A stretch of DNA of 64,000 bases. It comes from Pseudomonas sp. PSKL.D1 (GTDB lineage: Bacteria; Pseudomonadota; Gammaproteobacteria; Pseudomonadales; Pseudomonadaceae). Each line of letters begins with the position of its first letter. Position 1 is the first letter of the stretch. Below are positions 50,031-59,700 of the stretch, one piece after another. A model generated the notes under the pieces. The model ran no database searches. It was not told where the DNA came from and saw nothing but the letters and a program-made list of their open reading frames with translations. The DNA lies in the NCBI RefSeq assembly GCF_028898945.1, contig NZ_CP118607.1, positions 3,892,001 to 3,956,000 on the forward strand, written 5' to 3'. Made by a program: the position numbers and the translations under genes.

Positions 50031-50079
50031 AAGGCCGGACGAGCCGGATAGAAAAAATCTTTCCGGTTTTTCCGGCCTT
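50031..50079 (+). terminator. Nested hairpin between pvdE and fpvA
   Basis: Outer arms AAGGCCGGA/TCCGGCCTT (50031-50039 with 50071-50079) and an inner hairpin CCGGA/TCCGG (50044-50048 with 50062-50066) followed by five T residues. The inner hairpin plus T run resembles a terminator for the pvdE transcript. Confidence 0.6.
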
Positions 50080-50094
50080 CTGCGTCTCACTAGT

Positions 50095-50113
50095 GGAAAT
50101 ATAAATCATTATC
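50095..50113 (+). promoter_or_regulatory. Fur box upstream of fpvA
   Basis: GGAAATATAAATCATTATC matches the Fur consensus at 14 of 19 positions, with ten consecutive bases exact at the right end. It is 26 bp upstream of the fpvA ATG. No TAAAT-N16-CGT box is found at this gene. Confidence 0.8.
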
Positions 50114-50139
50114 AATAGCCAGCCTTTCCAGAGCGTACG

Positions 50140-52614
50140 ATGCCAACTACACACAGCCTCTCACCTCTCACCACGGCGCTTAAGCTAAGCCGCCTGCTGC
50201 AACCCAAGCTGCTCGGATCGACCATGGGGATGGTCATGTCCTTGCCACTGGCAACCCAGGTAATGGCCCAGGACATCGACTTCAATGTCCCGGCCCAGCC
50301 TCTGTCACGCGCGGTGATGGCATTCGGTCAGCAAGCCGGCCTGCAAGTGCTGTTCAGCCCGGAAGACCTCGAAGGCATGCAGGGCAATGCCCTGATCGGC
50401 CGCTACAGCGCACAGTCGGGCATCAGCCGGTTGCTCGGCAACGCGGCGGTCAACTACAGCTTCCAGAGCGGCACGCTGACCATCACTGCCCGCAACAAGG
50501 ATGGCGCGGTGGAACTGGGTGCCACCAACATTACCGGCCAGGGGCTGGGCGCGCAGACCGACGGTACCGGCTCGTACACTACCGGCATCAGCAGCACCGC
50601 CACGCGCATGAAACTGTCGCTGCGCGAAACGCCGCAGTCGATCAGCGTGGTCACGCGCCAGCGCATGGACGACCAAGGCCTGAACGACCTCACCGAAGTG
50701 CTCCAGCAAACCCCTGGCCTGTCGGTACAGAGCCTGGGCAGTGAGCGTTTCAACATCTACTCGCGCGGCTACTCCGTCGACAACTACCAGTTCGACGGCA
50801 TTCCCACCACCCTGGACATCGCCAGCCAGGTGTCGGCACAGAGCCTGGCCGACATGGCCATCTACGACCGTGTCGAAGTGCTGCGCGGTGCCACCGGCCT
50901 GATGACCGGCGCGGGTGACCCTTCGGCCACCATCAACATGGTGCGCAAGCGCCCCACCGCCGAGTTCAAGGGGCATGTCAGCGCGGGCGTCGGCTCGTGG
51001 GACAAGTACCGCACCGAAGTCGACCTGTCCGGCCCGCTGACCCCGACCGGCAACGTGCGCGGTCGCATGGTGGCGGCCTATCAGCAGAACAATAGCTACG
51101 TCGACCATTACTCCCAGGAAAAACAGATCTTCTACGGGATCCTGGAAGCCGACCTCACCGACACCACCCTGCTCACGGTAGGCGCCGACTACCAGAAAAA
51201 CGACCCGCAGGGTTCGTCTTCGGTGGCCTTCCCGCTGTTCTACAGCAACGGCCAGCAAACCAACTTCTCGCGCTCCACCAACAGCGCCGCACGCTGGAGC
51301 CACAACCCGCAGGACGCGCTGAACACCTTTGCCAGCATCGAGCAAAAGCTGGCCTATGACTGGAGCCTGAAGGTTGCCGTCAACCAGATGTACATCAAGC
51401 GCGACGACTACAAGCTGGCCACCGCCAGCTGGGGCTTCCCCGACATCAACACCGGTGCTGGCGTGCGCCTGTACGGTGGCGCCGGCAGCACCTGGCAGAA
51501 GCAGACCGGCCTCGACGTCCAGGCCCAGGGCCCGTTCCAGTTGTTCGGCCGCCAGCACGAGCTGATCGTCGGCTACAACTTCTCGCGCTACGAAAACCGT
51601 CACTCGCCCCTGCGCGGCACGGCCATCGAGGGTACCTACGTCAACTTCTACGACTGGGACAACTACACCAACGAGCCGAACACCAGCAACGGCAAGCTCT
51701 ATGACGGCGACACCACCATCTACCAGAGCGGCACCTACATTGCCACGCGCCTGCGCCCGACCGACGACCTGTCGATCATCCTTGGCGCACGCGCCAGCAA
51801 CTACAAGTACAACTACGACCTGGAGTACGTGCTGACCCCGGCCAGCAACCGCAACACCCAGTACCGCGAAAGCGGCGTGGTCACGCCTTACGCGGGCGTG
51901 GTCTACGACCTCAACGACATCCACTCGGTCTACGCCAGCTACACCAGCATCTTCAAGCCGCAAAGCGTACGCGACGCCACCGGCGCGACCCTGGACCCAC
52001 GCGAAGGTGACAACTACGAGATCGGCCTGAAGAGCGAGTTCTTCGGTGGGCGCCTGAACACCAGCATCGCAGCCTACGAAATCAAGCAGGACAACCTGGC
52101 CGTGGTCGATCCAGGCCAAGTCGTACCGGGTACCACCACGTCCGCCTACAAGGCCGTCAGCGGTGCCACCACGCGTGGTTTCGAAGTGGAAGCCAACGGT
52201 GAGCTGATGCCCGACTGGAACGTCGCCGCCAGCTACAACCACAGCATCACCAAGGACTCCGACGACGAGCGCATCAACACCGAAGCCCCGGCCAACATGG
52301 TCAAGCTGTGGACCACCTACCGCCTGCCGGGCGACTTCAATCGCCTGACGGTCGGCGGCGGTGCCAACTGGCAGAGTGGTACCCACATCACCGTCACCCC
52401 GAGCACGGCCATGGGCACCGTCAAGGCCAAGCAGGAGCAGTTCACCGTGGTCAACCTGATGGCCCGCTACCAGCTGACCGACCAGCTTTCCACCACGCTC
52501 AACGTCAACAACGTCTTCGACAAGAAGTACATCAGCGCGCTGGATACCACCTTCTACAGTGGCTACTACGGCGAACCGCGCAACGTGATGCTCTCGGCCA
52601 AATACCAGTTCTGA
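50140..52614 (+). CDS. fpvA: Ferripyoverdine TonB-dependent receptor FpvA with signalling domain
   Basis: 824 aa. A signal peptide ends near QVMAQD. It is followed by an STN signalling domain (DIDFNVPAQPLSRAVMAFG to TLTITA, about residues 46-122), then the plug (LRETPQSISVVTRQRM, EVLRGATGLMTGAGDPSATINMVRKRP) and a 22-strand barrel ending in F (KYQF). It imports Fe-pyoverdine; the STN domain marks it as a transducer to an anti-sigma protein and an ECF sigma. It has its own Fur box and terminator. Confidence 0.95.
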   Translation: MPTTHSLSPLTTALKLSRLLQPKLLGSTMGMVMSLPLATQVMAQDIDFNVPAQPLSRAVMAFGQQAGLQVLFSPEDLEGMQGNALIGRYSAQSGISRLLGNAAVNYSFQSGTLTITARNKDGAVELGATNITGQGLGAQTDGTGSYTTGISSTATRMKLSLRETPQSISVVTRQRMDDQGLNDLTEVLQQTPGLSVQSLGSERFNIYSRGYSVDNYQFDGIPTTLDIASQVSAQSLADMAIYDRVEVLRGATGLMTGAGDPSATINMVRKRPTAEFKGHVSAGVGSWDKYRTEVDLSGPLTPTGNVRGRMVAAYQQNNSYVDHYSQEKQIFYGILEADLTDTTLLTVGADYQKNDPQGSSSVAFPLFYSNGQQTNFSRSTNSAARWSHNPQDALNTFASIEQKLAYDWSLKVAVNQMYIKRDDYKLATASWGFPDINTGAGVRLYGGAGSTWQKQTGLDVQAQGPFQLFGRQHELIVGYNFSRYENRHSPLRGTAIEGTYVNFYDWDNYTNEPNTSNGKLYDGDTTIYQSGTYIATRLRPTDDLSIILGARASNYKYNYDLEYVLTPASNRNTQYRESGVVTPYAGVVYDLNDIHSVYASYTSIFKPQSVRDATGATLDPREGDNYEIGLKSEFFGGRLNTSIAAYEIKQDNLAVVDPGQVVPGTTTSAYKAVSGATTRGFEVEANGELMPDWNVAASYNHSITKDSDDERINTEAPANMVKLWTTYRLPGDFNRLTVGGGANWQSGTHITVTPSTAMGTVKAKQEQFTVVNLMARYQLTDQLSTTLNVNNVFDKKYISALDTTFYSGYYGEPRNVMLSAKYQF

Positions 52615-52629
52615 TCAAGGCGCAAACAA

Positions 52630-52661
52630 AAGGCGGGCATCTCTGGATGCCCGCCTTTTTT
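52630..52661. terminator. Bidirectional terminator between fpvA and the esterase gene
   Basis: Perfect 11-bp stem AGGCGGGCATC/GATGCCCGCCT, loop TCTG, with T runs on both strands. Confidence 0.92.
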
Positions 52662-52673
52662 CTTGCCCCGAAT

Positions 52674-52684
52674 CCCCCCCCCCC
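52674..52684. repeat. Homopolymer tract of 11 C
   Basis: Eleven consecutive C residues starting two bases after the esterase stop codon (minus strand). It is extragenic as read, so a slip would not alter the protein. Confidence 0.9.
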
Positions 52685-52686
52685 GG

Positions 52687-53649
52687 TCAGCGCGCGAGCA
52701 GCGCCTGCAACCACTGCCCGAGGTCTCGGTAAATGCCCTCCACCGCCCCGACGATACCGGCCATGCGCAGGTAGTCGTGGGTCAAGCCTTGTTCGTCGCA
52801 CAGCGTCACCTGCGTGCCGCTGGCCTGCAGGTGGCGCGCGTACGCCAGGCCCTCGTCGTACAGCGGGTCGAAACCCGCGAGGCCGACATAGGCGGGTGCC
52901 AGTGGCGGCAGGTCCCTGGCCTGCAGCGGTGAGGCGCGCCAGTCCAGACGGTCAGCCGGGTTGGGGGCGTAATGCTGGTAGAACCAGCGTAGCGTCTGGG
53001 TTTCCAGCAGGTAACCCGCCGCATGCCGTTGGTGCGAATCGCGCTCCTGGCTGATGTCGGTCACCGGGTAGAACAGCAGTTGCGCCAGCGGCTTCAATGC
53101 CAGCCCGGCCTGCGGCAGTGCCGCGGCGATCGCCAGCCCCGCAGCCAACGACGCGCCGACACTGTCACCCGCGAACACCACGCGCTCGCGGTCCAGCCCC
53201 AGTTGTGCGGCGGTTTCCGCCAGCCAGGCCACGGCATCCTGGCAATCGAGCTGCGCCGTCGGGAAAGCGTGTTCCGGCGCTCGCCGATAGGTCGGGGCCA
53301 ATACCGCGAACTCGCCCAGGCAGGCCAGGCGTCGGCACACCGCTTCGTGGGAATCGAGGCTGCCCACCACATAGCCGCCGCCATGCAGGTAGAGGATCAC
53401 CGGTTGCCCGGAAACCGCATCCGGGCGGCGGTACAGGCGCGCCGGCAACAGCGCGCCATCGCGCGTCGGCACCTGCAGCTCGGTTACCGACAGCTCGCCG
53501 GGCGGGCTCGGGTCGATGACCTGCGAACTGGCTTCAAAATCGCTGCGGGCCTGCTCGACGGTTTGTTCGTGCATGGCGCGGCTGGCGCCGGTCAGGCGGC
53601 CAAACTCGACAAGTTCGAGGAAGGCGGCCAGGTCAGGGTTGAGTGACAT
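52687..53649 (-). CDS. HSL-family alpha/beta-hydrolase in the pyoverdine locus
   Basis: 320 aa from the ATG at 53649, with AAGGA upstream; an ATG seven codons earlier lacks a good site. The hormone-sensitive-lipase pattern is clear: oxyanion HGGGYVVGS, nucleophile GDSVGAS, Asp in GFDPLYDEG and His in LTHDYLRM. It is 67 bp after the terminal synthetase on the same strand, so it is likely cotranscribed. It could hydrolyse an ester in the siderophore pathway, but no known core pyoverdine step needs it; the substrate is unknown. Confidence 0.88.
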   Translation of the reverse strand: MSLNPDLAAFLELVEFGRLTGASRAMHEQTVEQARSDFEASSQVIDPSPPGELSVTELQVPTRDGALLPARLYRRPDAVSGQPVILYLHGGGYVVGSLDSHEAVCRRLACLGEFAVLAPTYRRAPEHAFPTAQLDCQDAVAWLAETAAQLGLDRERVVFAGDSVGASLAAGLAIAAALPQAGLALKPLAQLLFYPVTDISQERDSHQRHAAGYLLETQTLRWFYQHYAPNPADRLDWRASPLQARDLPPLAPAYVGLAGFDPLYDEGLAYARHLQASGTQVTLCDEQGLTHDYLRMAGIVGAVEGIYRDLGQWLQALLAR

Positions 53650-53716
53650 TGCGTATCCTTGGTCAGTCATGCTTCAAATGCCGGCCTGGGTCTCTACCCA
53701 GGCCGGCCAGTATGTT

Positions 53717-56700
53717 TCAGCCGTGCAGGGCCTGCGCTTGCTCCAGGCAATCACACGCCTGCTCGATCAGCATCGGGTGCTGCAGCATCTGGAAGTGCGT
53801 GGCCGCCACTCGGTGGCTTGCCTGCACATTGCCCAATGCCTGCTCGAACGCTGCCCGGCTCGGCCGCTCGGCGTCGGCGTTCCACCAGCACAGCGTCGGT
53901 GCCTGCAACGCGGGCAACGCCTGCTGCTGTTCACCCAGCGCCTTGAGCCGCATGGCCACGACGAAGGTGTGGGCCAGGTCGTCGACCGAGAAGTTCAGGT
54001 GCGCGCGCCAGTCATCCCGCTCACGCAGCAGCCCTTCGATCAACCCCTGGATCCGAACCGCATCCTCCCCGGCAGGCAAGGCGAAGGCAGGCAACTGTTC
54101 AGGCGCCCGATTCAACGCGATGCTGAGGAACTGGCGCAGTTCGTGCCCCCAGTCCGCTGCTGGCGAGGTGCCCTGGGCGCGTGGCACGTAGCTGTCCGCC
54201 AGGCCCAGCCAGGCCACCTGCTGCCCCTGACGCTCCAGTTCGTGGGCCACCAGCACCGCCAGCGGGCCACCCAGCGACCAGCCCAGCAGGTAGTACGGGC
54301 CATGCGCCTGCTTCTGGCGGATGTACTGGGCATAGTCGATGGCCATGGCAGCCAGCGACTCGTCACGCCACTGGCGATCGATCTGCATGCGGCATTGCAG
54401 GCCATACACGCTGCGGATGCCCTCCAGGCTGCGGGCCAGCGGCTCGTAGTCGAACACCGTGCCGAACCCTGCGTGCAGGCAGAACAGCGGCGCCCGGCCT
54501 GCAACTTTGCCATTGAGCGGTAACAGCGGGTCGAGCGCACGCTCGGCCTCGGGCTGGTAGCCCGACAGTTCGGCGATGGTAGGCTTGCTCATCATGTCGC
54601 GCAGGCTCAGGGTCAGGCCCAGCTCCGGTTGCGCGCGGACCTTGCTCAGTACCTTGAGGGTACGTAGCGAGTCACCACCCAACTCGAAGAAGTTGTCGGT
54701 CATGCCCACCCGCTCGAGCTCCAGCACCTCCTGCCAGATCTGCGCCAGCGCACGTTCCAGGGCATTGCGCGGCGCCAGGTAGGCAGCGCGCTGCAGTTGC
54801 GGATCCGGCAATGCCTTGCGGTCGACCTTGCCATTGGGGCTGAGCGGGAACGCCTCGAGCAACACGATCTGCGCAGGCACCATGTAGTCAGGCAGCTGCC
54901 CTTGCAAGGCGGCGCGCAGGCTGTCGCCGTCGACCCCGCCCTCGGTTGTCACGTAGCCGACCAGCTGGCGGCTGCCTTGCACGTCGCGCGCCACCACGAG
55001 GGCATCACGCACCCCCGGCTCACGGCGCAGGCAAGCCTCGATCTCACCCAATTCGATACGGAAACCACGCACCTTGACCTGATGGTCCACCCTGCCCATG
55101 TAGTCCATCACACCGTCTTCACGCAGGCGCACCAGGTCACCGGTACGGTACAGCCGGCCACCCTCGCCGCCAAACGGGTCGGCGATGAAGCGTTCGGCAC
55201 TCAGGCCAGGCTGCGCGCGGTAACCGCGGGCAAGGCCGATGCCACCGATGTAGAGTTCACCGACCACGCCATGCGGCAGCGGGTTGAGCTGATCGTCGAG
55301 CACGTACAGGGTACGGCTGCCGACCCGTTGGCCAATGGGTGCCACGGCCGCGCCACAAACGTCAGCGTCGCCAGCCTTCCACAGCAGTGGCGTGACCACG
55401 GTTTCGGTCGGGCCATAGCCATTGGTGATCCAGCGCGGTCGCAGGTTGCGCCGCACCAGTTCAAAGCTGGCCTCGGCTACCGCATCGCCACCGAAGCAAT
55501 AGACCTGCACCGGTGGCGGGTTGTCGCGGCCTTGCCCGTATTCCGCCAGTTGTTGCAGGTAGGCCGGAGGGAAGCAGGCAATGCTGATGCCATGGGTGTG
55601 CAGCGCATCCCAGGTCTCTTGCGCCGTCCACAGGCGGTTGCCGCGCAGCACCAGGCCGCCACCGGCCAGCAATGTCGACAGCCAACGCTCCTGCGCACCG
55701 TCAAAGGCGAACGACATGAACAGCAGCTCGCGGGTCTGCGGGGTCATCGCGTAGCGCTCGATGATGGCTTCGCAATGCATCTGCAGCGGCCCTCGTGCCA
55801 CGGCCACGCCTTTTGGCCTGCCGGTGGAGCCGGAGGTGTAGATCACATACGCCAGGCTGTCGTCATGCACTTGCGGCTGCGGGGCATGGTCGCCAGCGCC
55901 CTGCAGGTCCAACTGCTCCAGCACCAGTCGGCGTACCTGCGTCAGCGCGGGCAGGCGCTCGGTCACCGTGGCCTGGGTCAGCAGCAGGGCCATCGCCGAG
56001 TTCTCGGCGATCCACTGCAGGCGTTCGGCGGGGTAGTCGATGTCCAGCGGCACGTAGCCACCACCGGCCTTGAGCACGGCATAGAACGCCACGATGACGT
56101 CGACCGAGCGCTCCAGGGCGATGCCGACCAGCACTTCCGGGCCGACACCTTCGGCCGCCAGGCGGTTGGCCAGGCGGTTGGCGCGCAGCTCCAGCTCGGC
56201 GAAGGTCAGGGAAACGTCGTCGCAGACCACCGCGAGCGCCTGTGGCCGTTGCACGGCGTTGGCCTGCAGGCGTTCAAGCAGCGAGGCGGCACCGGTGTGC
56301 ATTGCCGGCAGGCGGTTTGCCTCGCTCAGCAGGCGGCATTGCGCCTGCCCCAGAATGCCCAGGTTGCCGATCATCTGCGCCGGGGCATCGAGCACGCTCT
56401 GCAGCAGGTGTTCGAAGCTGTCGCGAATCTGCGCAGTGCCCTGCTCGGTGAAGCGGTTGCGCAGGTACAGGAACTCGATGTTCAGGCGCTCACCCAGGTT
56501 CACCGCCAAGTCCATGGCGTAGTTGGTGACATCGCGGCCCTCGGCCTGGCCAAAGCGCAGCTCGCCCTGGCCCAGGCCCTGCAGGCGTTCATCCACCGGG
56601 TAGTTCTCGAACACGATGATGCTGTCGAACAATGCCTGGCCACCTTGGCCCGACCAGCGCTGCACGTCGGCCAACGCCGCATGCTCGTGGTCGCGGACTT

Positions 56701-59700
56701 CCAGGTTGTAGGCTTGCAGCTCCAGCAGCCACTGGTCGAAGCGCTGGCCCGGCGCAGGCGCCTGGATGATCGGCAATGTGTTGATGAACAGCCCGAGCAT
56801 CTGCTCCGAACCCGGCAGGGTCGCAGGGCGGCCCGCCACCGTGGCGCCGAAGCATACCTGCTGGCGACCACTGTAGCGCTGCAGCAGGATCAGCCAGACG
56901 GCCTGCACCAGTGTGTTGGGCGTGACCCGCAGGCGCTGGGCCTGCTCACGCAGCCGCGCGGTACGCGCCGCGTCCCAGTCCAGGTACAGCGCCGCATGGC
57001 CGGCCAGGCTTGCATCGGCCTTGGGGTACAGGCTGTCGGCCAGCAGGGTGGGCGCTTCCAGGCCGGCCAGCTTGCCTTTCCAGAACCCTTCCAGGGCGGT
57101 TTGCGGCTGCGCTTGCAACCAGGCGATGTAATCGCGGTAGCGCCCTTGCTTGGCCGGCAGTGCCTGCCCGGCATAGGCCACGAACACTTCGGCAAGCAAT
57201 TGTGAGTTGCTCCAGCCGTCCATCAGCAGGTGGTGACGGGTCCAGATCAACTGATGGCGCTGGGCGTCCAGCCTTACCAGGGTCAGGCGCATCAGTGGCG
57301 CGGCCTGCAGGTCGAAGTTGGCCGCACATTGGCGGGCCAGGCCGGCCAGCGCCTGCGCATCCACTTCGCGGTCGCGCCAGTCCAGCACGGTGAACGGCAT
57401 GCGCGCGGCGCGGTGCACCACTTGCAAGGGCTCGGCACTGCCGGCATTGCCGTGGAAGCTGCTGCGCAGCACCTCGTGACGGGCGATCACGGTGTCCCAG
57501 GCAGCCTGCATGCGCTGCACGTCCAGGCCCTCGACCGGCACACTGGTCTGGTTGATGTAAAGCTGCGCATCGGGCTCGGCCAGCGAATGGAAGTACATAC
57601 CCATCTGCATCGGCGACATCGGGTAGATGTCCTCGATGTCCTGCGGTGCCACCGGCAAGGCATCGAGCTGAGCCTGGTCCAGGCCGGTCAACGGGAAGTC
57701 CGACGGCGTCACGCCGGCACTGTCGGCCAGCAGGCAGTGTTCGATCAACGCCGCCAGTTGCGTGCTGTAGCGATCGGCCAGTTGCTGGATCACTTCCGGG
57801 GCATAACGCTCGCGGCTGAAAGTCCAGTTCAGGCTCAGTTCGCCATTGAAGACCCTGCCATTGACCAGCAGGTCGTTGTTCAGCTCGGCATCGGCACCTT
57901 GTTCGGCACCGCCATGGGCGGAGCAAGGTACGAACAGTGCGGCCTCGTCGTCAGCGGCAAAACTGCCGTCGAACTGGCCCAGGTAGTTGAAGGTGACTTT
58001 CGGCTGCGCCAGGGCAGCCAGTGCCTCGCGCTGGGCATCGCTGCCCAGGTGGCGCAGCACGCCGTAGCCCAGGCCCTTGTCCGGGATGGCCCGCAGTTGC
58101 TCCTTGATCGCCTTGATCGAAGCGGCCAGGTCGGCCTGCGGGGTCAGGCGCAGCGGGAACACCGTGGTGAACCAGCCCACCGTGCGGGTCAGGTCGACAT
58201 CGTCAAACAGTTCCTCACGGCCATGGCCTTCCAGGCGGATCAGCGCACTGTCGTTGCCGGTCCAGTCGGCCAGCGTGCGTGCCAGGGCGGTCAACAGCAG
58301 GTCGTTGACTTGGGTCCGGTAGGCGGCAGGGGCCTGCTGCAACAAGCGCTGGGTCACGCCCTGGTCCAGGCGCGTGCGCACGGTCTGCACATGACGGCTG
58401 TGTTGGGAGCCTTGCGGGTTGTGGCTGGGCAGGTTGATCGGCGTGCCTTGCAGTTGCGCCAGCCAGTAGTCGAACTGGCTAGCCAAGGCAGGCATCTGTG
58501 CGTGGGCCTGCAGGCGCTGGCCCCACTGCTGATAGCTGCTGGTCTTGGCCGGCAACTGCACGGGCTGGCCGGCGGCCAGTTGCTGGTAGGCGGTTTGCAG
58601 GTCTTCGAAGAGGATCCGCCACGACACGCCATCCACCACCAGGTGGTGAATCACCAGCAACAGGCGTTGCTCTCCATTGGGCAGCGTGGCCAGCACCGCG
58701 CGCAGCAGCGGCCCATTGGCCAGATCGAGGCTGGCCTGGGCCTGTTCGGCCAGTGGCAGCCACGCGTTTTCGTCGGCCAGTTCGGCTTGCCAGAGCAGCG
58801 CCGCTTGCACATGCGGTGCCGCATGCTCGGCCTGCCAGCCAGCGGCCTGCTCGATAAAGCGCAGGCGCAGGGCATCGTGATGGCTCAGCAGCGCATGCAG
58901 TGCCCGTTCCAGATGCTCGGCATCCACCGCCATGCGCATCTGCAGCACCACCGACTGGTTCCAGTGATGGCGTGTGGTCATGGCCGTGCCGAAGAAGCCT
59001 TGCTGGATCGGCAACAGCGGCATGCTGCCTGTCACTGGCCCCTGGTCCTGTTGCGTCAATTCCTCCAGGCGCGCCACCCGGGCCAATGCCTGGATGGTCT
59101 GTTGTTCGAACAGGTCCTTGGGGCTGAAGCGGATGCCGGCCTGACGGGCGCGGCTGACCACCTGGATCGAGATGATCGAGTCACCGCCCAGTTCGAAGAA
59201 GTTGTCGCTGGCACCTACCTGCGGCAAGCGCAGCACGTCCTGCCAAATGCCTGCCAGTGCTTGCTCCATCTCCCCCTGCGGTGCCACGTAGGCTTCCTGC
59301 GCCTGGCGGGCATCCGGCTGCGGCAGGGCCTTGCGGTCGAGCTTGCCGTTGGGGTTGAGCGGCAGCTTGTCCAGCAGCAGCAGGTGTGCCGGCACCATGT
59401 AGTCGGGCAGCTGCGCCTTGAGCTGGCCCTTGAGCCGCTCGCGCAGCGCGCTTTCGTCGGCGCCACCTTCCACCACCAGGTACGCCACCAGCTGCGCGCC
59501 GGCCGGGCCGGGCTGGGCCAGCACCACCGCTTCGCGCACCTGGGCATCGTCCAGCAGGCAGGTCTCGATTTCACCCAGCTCGATGCGGAACCCGCGCACC
59601 TTCACCTGGTGGTCGACCCGGCTCACGTAGTCCACCTGGCCATCGGCCAGGTAGCGCACCAGGTCACCGGTGCGGTAGGCACGTGCGCCCGCCTCAGCGG

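Noticed and set aside
50101-50136. PvdS box at fpvA (TAAAT at 50102 with CGT at 50134)
   Set aside because: The spacer is 27 bp, not 16, so it cannot act as an iron-starvation box.
52308-53054. 248-codon plus-strand frame across the fpvA end
   Set aside because: It overlaps the fpvA 3' end in another frame, passes through the terminator and the C tract, and is antisense to the esterase gene.
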